In this document: positions 25,690-34,637 of the stretch, in pieces
Numbering within the stretch: position 1 is the stretch's first letter
Layout: every line of letters begins with the position of its first letter
From: Burkholderiales bacterium
GTDB taxonomy: Bacteria > Pseudomonadota > Gammaproteobacteria > Burkholderiales > Casimicrobiaceae
Assembly: GCA_020847675.1 (NCBI GenBank)
Contig: JADLBN010000033.1
Span: 1-36,929 of the forward strand
Length of the DNA: 36,929 bases
Direction: 5' to 3'
The notes under the pieces: model-generated
What the model was told of the DNA's origin: nothing
The model's database searches: none
What the model saw: only the letters and a program-made list of their open reading frames with translations
Made by a program: the position numbers and the translations under genes

Positions 25690-26655
25690 ATGCGCGCGCT
25701 GCGCTACGACCGCTACGGACCGCCCGAGGTGCTGGAGGTCGTCGACCTCGACGAACCGGTGCCTCGCGAAGGCGAACTCAAGATCCGCGTACGGGCCGCG
25801 AGCTTGAACCCGCTCGACGCGAAGATCCGCGCGGGTCACCTGCGCCTCCTCCCGATGGTCGACCGGCCGCCGCGCGGCAACGGCGTCGACTTCGCGGGCG
25901 AGATCGTCGGCACCGGCGGGGGCGTGTCCGGCTACTTCCCCGGCATGCGCGTGTTCGGATCGCTTTCGCCGTTCCGCCGCGCAGGCTCGTTCGCCGAGTA
26001 CGTGTGTGCTGCGCCCGACCGCATCGCCGCGACGCCGGATGCGGTCACGGACGCGGTGGCCGCGACGCTTCCGATCGCGGCGGGCACCGCGGTGCAGGCG
26101 TTCACCGTCGACGCGCCGCTCGAACGGGGCATGACGGCGCTGGTGATCGGCGCGGCGGGCGGCGTCGGGCACTTCGCGGTGCAGTTCGCGAAGCACGTGG
26201 GCGCCCACGTCACCGCGACCTGTGGAGCGGACAACCTCGACTTCGTGCGCTCGCTTCGCGCCGACGTCGTGCTCGATTACACGGCCGACGACGGCATTCG
26301 TCCCGGCGCCCGCTACGACGCGGTATTCGACGTCGCGGGGCGGTCGTCATGGCGCACCGTCCGCGAAGTTCTCGCGCCCGAGGGGATCTACCTCAACACC
26401 AACGGCAGCGCGTCCGCCGTGCTGGCGACGATGGCCGGGACGCTGACCTCGCGCCTCGCGGGTCGCCAGCGTGTCGTGGGGCTGATGCTCCGGGGCGGCG
26501 CTCCGGCGTGGCAGCGGCTCGCCGCACTCGCGCAGGCGCGCTCGCTCGTTCCGCACGTCCGCGCCACGATCGGCCTCGCGGGCGTCGCAGAGGCGCAGCG
26601 CGCGATCGAACGCGGTCACGGTCGCGGCAAGGTCGTCGTCGATCCCGCGCTCTGA
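25690..26655 (+). CDS. Zinc-type alcohol dehydrogenase-like/quinone oxidoreductase (MDR family)
   Basis: 'MRALRYDRYGPPEVLEV', 'RVRAASLNPLDAKIRAG', 'ALVIGAAGGVGHFAVQFAKHVGA'. ATG at 25690. Confidence 0.93.
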   Translation: MRALRYDRYGPPEVLEVVDLDEPVPREGELKIRVRAASLNPLDAKIRAGHLRLLPMVDRPPRGNGVDFAGEIVGTGGGVSGYFPGMRVFGSLSPFRRAGSFAEYVCAAPDRIAATPDAVTDAVAATLPIAAGTAVQAFTVDAPLERGMTALVIGAAGGVGHFAVQFAKHVGAHVTATCGADNLDFVRSLRADVVLDYTADDGIRPGARYDAVFDVAGRSSWRTVREVLAPEGIYLNTNGSASAVLATMAGTLTSRLAGRQRVVGLMLRGGAPAWQRLAALAQARSLVPHVRATIGLAGVAEAQRAIERGHGRGKVVVDPAL

Positions 26656-26825
26656 CGCAGCGGGCGCCGTCGGCGCCGAAGTCCGGACCGCCATCTCGCG
26701 GCGACCGCAACTGCGCCGGCCGGCGAAACGGGACGGGATGCGGATGGCGTATGCTGGCGGCGTCGCCATCCGCCCCGCTCCGCGCGTGCCGGGATGTTCC
26801 GCGACAACCACAGGAGGAGCCGGGA

Positions 26826-27725
26826 ATGCGCTGGGGCGACATGCGTCGGAGCGAGAACGTCGAGGACCGCGGCGGGATGTCCGGCGGCGGTGGGCGGATG
26901 CCGCTCGGCGGAGGCATGAAGATCGGCGGAGGCACGCTCGTCCTGCTGGTGATCCTCGGTCTCGTCTTCGGCGTCAACCCGCTGCAGGTCCTCGGCATGG
27001 CCGGTCCCGACGTCGGCGCTCCGGCACCCGCCCCGTCGATGCCGGCGCCGTCCTCGTCCGGATCCGGCGCTCCCGCGCCCTCCGACACCCGCAAGGACTT
27101 CTCGGCGCGCGTGATCGGCGACACCGAGGACGTGTGGGGCGCGCTGTTCAAGGCGATGGGCAGCGACCGCTATCCGCCCACGACGCTGACGCTCTATCGT
27201 GGCGCAGTGCGCTCCGGCTGCGGCAACGCGACTGCTGCAGCCGGCCCCTTCTACTGCCCCGCCGACAGCCGCGTGTACCTCGACACGAGCTTCTTCGACG
27301 AGCTCTCGCGTCGCTTCGGAGCGCCGGGCGACTTCGCGCAGGCCTACGTGATCGCGCACGAGGTCGGCCACCACGTCCAGAACATCACCGGCACGATGCA
27401 GAAGTTCGACCGCCAGTCGCAGGGTCTGAACGAGCGCCAGCGCAATGCCCTCTCGATCCGCCTCGAACTCCAGGCCGACTGCTACGCCGGGGTCTGGGGC
27501 TACTTCGCGCAGAAGCGCAACCTGCTCGAGCCCGGCGACCTCGAGGAGGGCCTGCGCGCGGCCGCGGCCGTCGGCGACGATACGATCATGAAGCGGACGC
27601 AAGGTTACGTCGTGCCCGACGCGATGAACCACGGCACCTCGGAGCAGCGGATGCGCTGGTTCAAGACCGGACTCGCGAGCGGCGACCCGCGCGCCTGCGA
27701 CACGTTCTCGGTCGCCCAGCCTTGA
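26826..27725 (+). CDS. Neutral zinc metallopeptidase (YpfJ-like)
   Basis: 'MRWGDMRRSENVEDRGG', 'VIAHEVGHHVQNITGTM' HExxH, 'ELQADCYAGVWGYFA'. ATG at 26826, AGGAGGAG RBS. Confidence 0.95.
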   Translation: MRWGDMRRSENVEDRGGMSGGGGRMPLGGGMKIGGGTLVLLVILGLVFGVNPLQVLGMAGPDVGAPAPAPSMPAPSSSGSGAPAPSDTRKDFSARVIGDTEDVWGALFKAMGSDRYPPTTLTLYRGAVRSGCGNATAAAGPFYCPADSRVYLDTSFFDELSRRFGAPGDFAQAYVIAHEVGHHVQNITGTMQKFDRQSQGLNERQRNALSIRLELQADCYAGVWGYFAQKRNLLEPGDLEEGLRAAAAVGDDTIMKRTQGYVVPDAMNHGTSEQRMRWFKTGLASGDPRACDTFSVAQP

Positions 27726-27861
27726 TGGACCCGCGTGCGGCCTCGCGGTGCGCGGCAGCGACCGCGCGAACGGAACAGCCGCGCGGCGCAACCCCGGCAG
27801 GAACCCGCGCGCGAACGCTTCCGTCGCGGACGCGCCGGGAACGCGCAAGGCCCGCCCGACC

Positions 27862-28590
27862 ATGATGTCGGGCACCGGAGCCGCCTCGCCCTGTCCTTCC
27901 TGCGGCGAGGCGATGGCAGTGCGCCGGCTCGATCGCAAGCCGGTGGGCGAAGCGTCGGTCGACCTGTGCATTGCGTGCCGGGCGCTGTGGTTCGACGGAT
28001 TCGAGAGCCCGCAACTCGCGCCGGGCGCCACGCTCGAACTCCTGCGCGCGATCCACGACGCCGAGCGCGAACCGGTGCGCCCGCTTCGCGCCCGTCTCGC
28101 GTGCCCGCGCTGCTCGGGAACGCTCGCGCTCACGCGCGACCTGCAGCGCACGACGCGCTTCTCCTACTTCCGCTGCGCGCGCGGCCACGGACGGTTCACG
28201 CCGTTCATCGAATTCCTGCTGGAGAAGGACTTCGTCCGCCCGCTTCCGCCGCGCGAGATCGAGCGGCTCAAGGCGGCGGTCCGCACCGTGCGCTGCAGCG
28301 GCTGCGGCGCCGCGATCGACCTCGCGTCGGACGCCGCCTGCCGCTACTGCCGCGCTCCGGTCGCCGTGCTCGATCCGGACGCGCTGTCGCGCACCGTGGC
28401 CTCGCTCACCGACGCCGAGGCGAAGCGCCACCGCATCGATCCCGGCGCCTGGGCCGACGCGATCCTCGCGAGCGAACGGCAGCGCTCGCAGGATGTGCGC
28501 GGGTCCCGCGGCGATGCTGCCGCGGATGCTCTCTTCGCGGCCATCGGCTTCGGCGCCACCGCGCTCGACATCCTGTTCGGCTCGCGCTGA
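27862..28590 (+). CDS. Multi-zinc-ribbon protein
   Basis: Cys pairs 'CPSCGEAM..LCIACRALWFDGFE', 'CPRCSGTL..FRCARGHGRF', 'CSGCGAAI..CRYCRAPV'; hydrophobic C-terminal tail. Confidence 0.75.
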   Translation: MMSGTGAASPCPSCGEAMAVRRLDRKPVGEASVDLCIACRALWFDGFESPQLAPGATLELLRAIHDAEREPVRPLRARLACPRCSGTLALTRDLQRTTRFSYFRCARGHGRFTPFIEFLLEKDFVRPLPPREIERLKAAVRTVRCSGCGAAIDLASDAACRYCRAPVAVLDPDALSRTVASLTDAEAKRHRIDPGAWADAILASERQRSQDVRGSRGDAAADALFAAIGFGATALDILFGSR

Positions 28591-28628
28591 CGCGCGGCCC
28601 GTATCACGCCAGGTCACGATCGCGGCGG

Positions 28629-28634
28629 TACAAT
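28629..28634 (+). promoter_or_regulatory. Possible -10 element TACAAT
   Basis: TACAAT upstream of the exported protein at 28665. Confidence 0.35.
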
Positions 28635-28664
28635 CCGCGCCTTCGTCCCGCTCCGGAGTTTCCC

Positions 28665-28985
28665 ATGGCCAGGCTTCCCATCGTCCTCGCGGCCGCGTGC
28701 GCCGCGACGCTCGTTTCCGCGGCGTTCGCCCAGGCGCCGGCGGCGGCGCCTGCCGTTGCGCCCCACAGTTGCGAGAAGCCCGAATTCCCCGGAAGGGTGG
28801 CGGGCGACGCGAAGATCCGGCGCTGGACCAACGAGTTCAAGGCCTACACCGAGTGCCTCAAGGCCTACGTCGCCGAGCGCAAGGCGATCATCGACGAGAA
28901 CGCGAAGCAGATGAACGCCGCGGTCGCCGAGTTCAACAAGAGCGTGCCCGAGTACAACGAGACGATCAAGTCGCTGCAGGACTGA
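28665..28985 (+). CDS. Small exported hypothetical protein
   Basis: Signal peptide 'PIVLAAACAATLVSAAFAQA'; helical 'CEKPEFPGR...AYTECLKAYVAERKAIIDENAKQMNAAVAEFN'. Confidence 0.75.
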   Translation: MARLPIVLAAACAATLVSAAFAQAPAAAPAVAPHSCEKPEFPGRVAGDAKIRRWTNEFKAYTECLKAYVAERKAIIDENAKQMNAAVAEFNKSVPEYNETIKSLQD

Positions 28986-28996
28986 CGCGGACCGGG

Positions 28997-29695
28997 TCAA
29001 CGCGCCGGACGCTGGACCTCGCTAACCAGCCCGTACTGGCACACGATCGCCATGCTCTGCGGCGGACGGCCGCCGTCGCTCGCGAACACGTGGCGCATGC
29101 CGGGGGACTGGGTGATCCGGCCATCCGGTCCCGTCGAGGGCAGCAGGACCGCCTCGCTGCGTTCGGGAGATCCGGCGGCGGAAACCGCGGCCTGGCAGTC
29201 CTGCCCCGGTTCGATCGACTGACGCGCGTTCGCGGCGTCGCCGGGAATCCCCGGCGTCGCCCCTCCGGGCCCGGCCGGCGTTTCCGCGACCGGCGCATCC
29301 TCGGTGCGCTCCCAGGCAAGGCGTCGATCGACGAACCCGATGCTGCGAAGCCCGCCCGAGCCGCGGTAGTGCCAGACCTCGCCCGCCCTCTCTCCGGGCA
29401 ATCCGGCGCGCGTCTCGTAGGGCGGGCCCAGCGCGGCCTGGACGTAGCGCTGCGGCATCCCCGGCAGAATCTGCCCCGCCTTCGCCGCCGCCGTCCACTT
29501 CGCGACGAGCGCCGGGTCGTCGGCAGCCACGCCGTTGTCCGCCGTGATGTCGACCCGCGACCCCTTCGCGCCCTGTGCGCAGGGCGCCTGCTGGTAGGTC
29601 GTGCGTCCATGGCCATCGACGCACTTGAACACCTCGGCGCGCGACGGTTCCACGGCCGCGAGCAGCAACGCGAGGATGGCAAGGCGGGAAACCAT
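28997..29695 (-). CDS. DUF4124-like exported protein
   Basis: 'LALLLAAVEPSRAEVFKCVDGHGRTTYQQAPCAQGAKG' is the typical DUF4124 start. Start CAT at 29693-29695. Confidence 0.8.
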   Translation of the reverse strand: MVSRLAILALLLAAVEPSRAEVFKCVDGHGRTTYQQAPCAQGAKGSRVDITADNGVAADDPALVAKWTAAAKAGQILPGMPQRYVQAALGPPYETRAGLPGERAGEVWHYRGSGGLRSIGFVDRRLAWERTEDAPVAETPAGPGGATPGIPGDAANARQSIEPGQDCQAAVSAAGSPERSEAVLLPSTGPDGRITQSPGMRHVFASDGGRPPQSMAIVCQYGLVSEVQRPAR

Positions 29696-29763
29696 GGCCC
29701 GATGATAGCGCCGGACGCCGCGCCGGTCCGCGGTATGATGCTCCGCAGCAAGCCCATCGACCC

Positions 29764-31596
29764 GTGATGCCTTCCGACCGCCCGGACGACGCCGCGACGA
29801 CCGCACGCCGATCCGCGGCCGACGATCCGGCCCAGGCGATCGCGCGCGCGCTGCTCGCCGGATTCGACAAGCACTACGCGTTGTTCCGCGAATGCGCGCG
29901 CGCGGCCAAGCGGCATTTCGAAGCCGGCCACTTCCTCGCGATCGGCCACGTCGCGCGCGACCGCATCGACTTCTACGACCGGCGCGTCGCCGAGACGGCC
30001 GAGCGCGTGCGGCGCGACTTCGCGGCCGTGGGGCTCGACGGGGCGGACGCCGAGGCGCTGTGGGCGCGCGTCAAGCGCCACTACGTCGCGATGCTGGCCG
30101 AGCACCGCCAGCCGGAGTGCGCCGAGACCTTCTTCAACACGGTGAGCTGCAAGCTGCTGGCGCGCGACTACTTCCACAACCGCGCGATGTTCGTCCGCCC
30201 GGCCGTGGCCACCGAGTACCTCGACGCCGACCTGCCGGCCTACCGGTCCTACTACCCGCGCGAACGCGGCCTGCGCGCCGCGGTCATCGACCTGATCCTC
30301 GACTTCCGGCTCGAGCGGCGCTTCGCGGACTTCCGGCGCGACCTCGCAAACCTGCTCCGCGCGTTCCGGACCCGGCTGCCCCGCCCGCTCCGCCTCGACG
30401 CCAATTTCCAGATCCAGGTGCTCTCGGGCCTCTTCTTCCGCAACCGGTCGGCCTACATCGTCGGGCGCATCGTCAACGGGGTCTCCGTGGTTCCGTTCGC
30501 GGTGCCGATCCGCCACGCGCCGGGCGGCGCGCTCTACGTCGACGCGCTCCTCGCCGACCCGGTGGACCTCGCGCTGCTCTTCTCCGCCAACCGCGCGTAC
30601 TTCCTCGTCGACATGGAAGTGCCGTCGGCGACGGTCGAGTTCCTGCGCTCGATCCTGCCGGACAAGACCGCCGCCGAGCTCTACACGATCGTCGGCCTGC
30701 AGAAGCACGGCAAGACGCTCTTCTTCCGCGACTTCCTCGCGCATCTGCGCCACTCGACCGACCGCTTCGAGAACGCGCCGGGCATCCGCGGCCTGGTGAT
30801 GGCGGTGTTCACGCTGCCCTCCTACCCGTACGTGTTCAAGATCATCAAGGACCGCATCGCCCCGTCGAAGGACACCGACCGCGCCAAGGTGGCCCAGAAG
30901 TACGCGCTGGTGAAGCACCACGACCGCGCGGGAAGGATGACCGACATTCTCGAGTACTCCGACGTGATGCTGCCGCGCGCGCGCTTCGCGCCCGGACTCG
31001 TCGAGGAACTCGTCGACCTCGCGCCGTCGCAGGTCGAGGAGCACGGCGACTGGGTGCGCATCCGCCACGTCTACATCGAGCGACGGCTGAAGCCGCTCAA
31101 CCTGGTGCTCGAGGGCGCCGACGCGCTCGTCCGCGAGCACGCGATCGCCGAATACGGCCAGGCGATCCGGGATCTCGCGGCGGTGAACATCTTCGCGGGC
31201 GACCTCCTGTACAAGAATTTCGGGCAGACGCGCTACGGGCGGGTCGTGTTCTACGACTACGACGAGATCGAGTACATGACGGATTGCTCGTTCCGGAAGA
31301 TCCCGGCCCCGCCCCCGGGATTCGACGACTGCTCCGGCGAGGTCTGGTACCGGGTCGGACCGAAGGACGTGTTCCCGGAAGAGTTCGCGACCTTTCTCCT
31401 CACGGACCCGGACGTCCGCGACGCCTTCCTGCGCCACCACGCCGACCTCCTGGAAGCAGACTGGTGGCGCGGTGTCCAGCAGTCGATCCGCGAGCACGGG
31501 GCCGCCGAGGTCCTCTGGTACCCCGAGCGGTTGCGTTTCGCGCCGCCGGTCGAAGCGCGGCGCAAGCAACCGGTCGCCCGCGAGGCTCCGGCCTGA
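29764..31596 (+). CDS. aceK: Isocitrate dehydrogenase kinase/phosphatase
   Basis: Full-length AceK-like: 'TFFNTVSCKLLARDYFHNRAMFVRP', 'FPYVFKIIKDRI'-type 'SYPYVFKIIKDRIAPSKD', 'VFYDYDEIEYMTDCSFRKIP', 'WYRVGPKDVFPEEF'. GTG 29764 or ATG 29767. Confidence 0.96.
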   Translation: MMPSDRPDDAATTARRSAADDPAQAIARALLAGFDKHYALFRECARAAKRHFEAGHFLAIGHVARDRIDFYDRRVAETAERVRRDFAAVGLDGADAEALWARVKRHYVAMLAEHRQPECAETFFNTVSCKLLARDYFHNRAMFVRPAVATEYLDADLPAYRSYYPRERGLRAAVIDLILDFRLERRFADFRRDLANLLRAFRTRLPRPLRLDANFQIQVLSGLFFRNRSAYIVGRIVNGVSVVPFAVPIRHAPGGALYVDALLADPVDLALLFSANRAYFLVDMEVPSATVEFLRSILPDKTAAELYTIVGLQKHGKTLFFRDFLAHLRHSTDRFENAPGIRGLVMAVFTLPSYPYVFKIIKDRIAPSKDTDRAKVAQKYALVKHHDRAGRMTDILEYSDVMLPRARFAPGLVEELVDLAPSQVEEHGDWVRIRHVYIERRLKPLNLVLEGADALVREHAIAEYGQAIRDLAAVNIFAGDLLYKNFGQTRYGRVVFYDYDEIEYMTDCSFRKIPAPPPGFDDCSGEVWYRVGPKDVFPEEFATFLLTDPDVRDAFLRHHADLLEADWWRGVQQSIREHGAAEVLWYPERLRFAPPVEARRKQPVAREAPA

Positions 31597-31810
31597 GGAG
31601 CGGCTCGGACCGATCCGGAGGCATCTCGCCACGCGGGTTCCCTTGCCCCGCCGGCGCGGCCTTCCGGTGGAGCGGGCTGCCCGGCCGCGGGACGCCACCG
31701 GGCGCCTGCCGTTCGGCGGACTGCAAGCGCCGATTCTCGGACGGTGCCGCCTCCGCGAGGCCGAGTGCCCATACTCGACCGCTGATCCCGACTGCCCGGA
31801 TTCGCTCGCG

Positions 31811-33193
31811 ATGGCGAGTCCTCGTGCCGCGATCGAGGGGGAGAGCGTCGCCGTGGCGTACCTGAGCCTGTTCTCGGTCCTGCGACCCGGGCCCGGCCCG
31901 TCGTCGATGCACACCGCGGGGCCCTGGCTCGCGGCGCGGCGCTACGTCCACGACCTCGCGGCTTCCGGCCATCTCGGTTCGGTGACGCGGCTCGGCGTCG
32001 AACTCTACGGCGGAGCGGCCTGCGTCGGGCGCGAGTGCGGCGCGAGCGGTGCGATCGTCGCAGGGCTCGAAGGACTCGACCGGGCCGCCTGCGATGCCAG
32101 CGCTGTGCGGAGTGCCGTCGCGCGGTGCGAAGCCCGCCGCAGGGTTCGCCTCGATGGCCGCCACGAGATCCGTTTCGACCCTTCGGACGACATCGGTTTC
32201 CGGATCGACCGGGCGCTGCCCTACGACGGCGGCGCGATCCGCTTCGCCGCCTTCGACGCGGCGGGCGCCACGGTTGCCGACCGGCTGTACCTGCCGCTCG
32301 GAGACGACGTCGTTCTCGCTCGCGGCGAAATGCAAGCGGACGCGCCGGCGCTGCGCGTCCCGTACGACTACGCGGCGTCTGCCGACGCGTTGATCGACGC
32401 CTGCCGCGCGGCCGGCGGCCGCCGTATCGCGTTCGTGGCTCTCGCCGACGAAGGCGCGATCCTGCCTCCCGGTGAAGTGCGCTCCCGGCTCCTGGCGATG
32501 CGCGACCGGATGCTCGGAAGCATCGACCGCGGACTCCTGCGTACCGGTTCGCTTCCCGGCGGTCGCCGGCGGCAGGCCTCGGTCCTCGCGCAGGCGCTCG
32601 ACGACGACAAGACGACGGCGGCACAGCGCTGCCGCATCTACGCGATCGCCGCGGCCGAGGAGAACGCCGCGGGCGACGGCGGCGTGGCCGCGCCTTCGTC
32701 GGGTGCCGCGGGTGTCGTCGCGGGCCTGTTGCGCCACTCGCTCGCCCTCGGCGCCCAGACCGCCGATGCCGCAGCGGTCGAGTTCCTGGCGACGGCAGGT
32801 GCCACCGGCGCATTGCTGCGGCGGTCGGGCCTGAAACAGGTGGGCTGCCAGGGAGAGGTCGGGGTCGCGGCCGCGATGGCGGCGGCGGGCGCCGCGGCGG
32901 TCGCGGGTGCGACGCCGGCGCAGGCGCTGCGTGCCGCCGAACTCGCGCTCGAGCCGCACCTGGGCCTCGCCTGCGATCCGGTCGGAGGCCACATCGAGTC
33001 GCCTTGCGTCGAGCGCAACGGCCTCGCCGCGGCGCGCGCGTGCGCTGCGGCCGCAACGGCCATCCGCGACCCCGAACCGCGCGTCTCGCTCGACGCCGTC
33101 GTCCGGTCGATGCTCGAGTCGGCGCGCTCGCTCGCAGGGCGCTACAAGGAGGCCTCGCTCGGCGGCGTCGCCCTGTCGGTCACCGACTGCTGA
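31811..33193 (+). CDS. L-serine ammonia-lyase-like protein (divergent)
   Basis: 'LFSVLRPGPGPSSMHTAGPWLAARRYVHDL'; 'EENAAGDGGVAAPSSGAAG'; Fe-S cysteine motifs 'VGCQGEVG', 'LACDPVGG', 'SPCVERN'; 'YKEASLGGVALSVTDC'. Confidence 0.85.
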   Translation: MASPRAAIEGESVAVAYLSLFSVLRPGPGPSSMHTAGPWLAARRYVHDLAASGHLGSVTRLGVELYGGAACVGRECGASGAIVAGLEGLDRAACDASAVRSAVARCEARRRVRLDGRHEIRFDPSDDIGFRIDRALPYDGGAIRFAAFDAAGATVADRLYLPLGDDVVLARGEMQADAPALRVPYDYAASADALIDACRAAGGRRIAFVALADEGAILPPGEVRSRLLAMRDRMLGSIDRGLLRTGSLPGGRRRQASVLAQALDDDKTTAAQRCRIYAIAAAEENAAGDGGVAAPSSGAAGVVAGLLRHSLALGAQTADAAAVEFLATAGATGALLRRSGLKQVGCQGEVGVAAAMAAAGAAAVAGATPAQALRAAELALEPHLGLACDPVGGHIESPCVERNGLAAARACAAAATAIRDPEPRVSLDAVVRSMLESARSLAGRYKEASLGGVALSVTDC

Positions 33194-33249
33194 GGCGACG
33201 ATCGCGGAAGGGAGTCGGATTTACGGTCGCGATCTGCTAGCCTTCGGGC

Positions 33250-33603
33250 ATGCGCATCGCCCTCACCGCCGTCGTCGCCGCGCTCGCCCTCGCCGCCTGC
33301 GGCGCCCCCGAGAAGAAGCCGGAGCAGCCCTCCGGCGACACGATCGCCTGCCAGTTGGGTGGCCAGCGCATCGTCATCCGCTTCCTGCCCGACGAAGTGC
33401 GGATGCTGACGCCGGACGGCGAGCGGGTGACGCTCCAGAAGGTGCCGGCCTCGTCGGGCGTGCGCTACACGAACGGCCTGATGGAGGTCCGTGGCGGAGG
33501 CGGGCCGCGCACCGATCCGGGGGGCCTCATGTTCGTTCGCGACGGCACGGCGTGGCCGCTGACCGAGTGCGCGCCGCTGATGATCCCCGCGCCGGCGAAG
33601 TGA
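33250..33603 (+). CDS. MliC-like lipoprotein
   Basis: Lipobox 'LALAACGA'; 'IACQLGGQRIVIRFLPDEVRML..ERVTLQKVPASSGVRYTNG..PLTECAP' resembles the MliC fold. Confidence 0.65.
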   Translation: MRIALTAVVAALALAACGAPEKKPEQPSGDTIACQLGGQRIVIRFLPDEVRMLTPDGERVTLQKVPASSGVRYTNGLMEVRGGGGPRTDPGGLMFVRDGTAWPLTECAPLMIPAPAK

Positions 33604-33699
33604 TGCCGCCCGACCGGGGCGATGCTGCCCGGCGGCCGCGTCGGGCCGGGTTGCAGGCGACCGACGGGCGCGACGAATCCACGATCCGGACCCGCCTCG

Positions 33700-34611
33700 T
33701 TGAGCGCCCGGCGTAGCCCTCCAGCGACCGTCGGCGTCATCGGCCCCGGCGCGATGGGGCTCGGCATCGTCGTGTCGCTCGTGCGCAACGGCTTTCCCGT
33801 CGTCGCGCGCGACGTGCGTCCCGATGCGAACGCCCGTGCGGCCGCCGCCGGTGCGACGGTGCCCGATTCGTCTGCCGCCGTCGCACACGCCGCGGGCATC
33901 GTCATCGTCGTCGTCGTGGATGCGAAACAGGTCGACGAGGTGCTGTTCGGCGCGGACGGCGTCGTTGCGTCGGGCGCACGCGGCCGCATCGTGATGATCG
34001 CGTCGACGCTCGACCCCGACTACGTGCGTTCGCTGCCGCCGCGCTGCGCCGATGCCGGCGTCACCATCCTCGACACACCGATCTCGGGCGGGCCTGCGAA
34101 GGCCCACGCCGGCACGATGACGATCATGGTCGCCGGTCCCGCGGCGGAGCGGGAACGCTGCGCCGGTGTCCTCGCGGCGATCGCGGGACGGCGCTTCGAG
34201 ATCTCCGACCGGGTGGGCGACGCCGCGTCGACCAAGATCGTGAACAACCTGCTCGCAGCCGCGAACCTCGCGGCTGCGGCCGAGGCCCTTGCGCTCGCCG
34301 AAGCGCTGGGACTCGATCTCGCGGCGACGGCGAACGTGATCGACGCGAGTTCGGGCGGAAGCTGGATCTTCGCCGACCGCGTACCGCGAGCGCTGGCGGG
34401 CGACTACGCGCCGCGTGCCGCGGCGAGGATTCTCGCGAAGGACGTCGGCATCGCCTGCGACGTCGGGAAGCGGGCCGGTGCCGATGCGACATTCGCCGAA
34501 GCCGCGCTGCGTGCGTTCGCCGATGCGGTCGACGCCGGGTACGGCGAGGACGACGACGCGGTGCTGGTGCGGCGGGCGCGGGAGCGGCTCGCGCGACGCT
34601 CGTCCGGCTGA
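33700..34611 (+). CDS. NAD(P)-dependent oxidoreductase, 3-hydroxyisobutyrate dehydrogenase family
   Basis: 'VGVIGPGAMGLGIVVSLVRNGFPV', 'DTPISGGPAKAHAGTMTIMVAG', 'KIVNNLLAAANLAAAAEALALAEALGLD'. TTG start at 33700 is a guess; ORF opens at 33622. Confidence 0.88.
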   Translation: MSARRSPPATVGVIGPGAMGLGIVVSLVRNGFPVVARDVRPDANARAAAAGATVPDSSAAVAHAAGIVIVVVVDAKQVDEVLFGADGVVASGARGRIVMIASTLDPDYVRSLPPRCADAGVTILDTPISGGPAKAHAGTMTIMVAGPAAERERCAGVLAAIAGRRFEISDRVGDAASTKIVNNLLAAANLAAAAEALALAEALGLDLAATANVIDASSGGSWIFADRVPRALAGDYAPRAAARILAKDVGIACDVGKRAGADATFAEAALRAFADAVDAGYGEDDDAVLVRRARERLARRSSG

Positions 34612-34637
34612 TTCGCACCTGTTGCGCGCGGCCTTCG

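Noticed and set aside
28966-31914. 982-aa minus-strand ORF opposite aceK
   Set aside because: AceK on the plus strand is convincing; the antisense frame is compositional.
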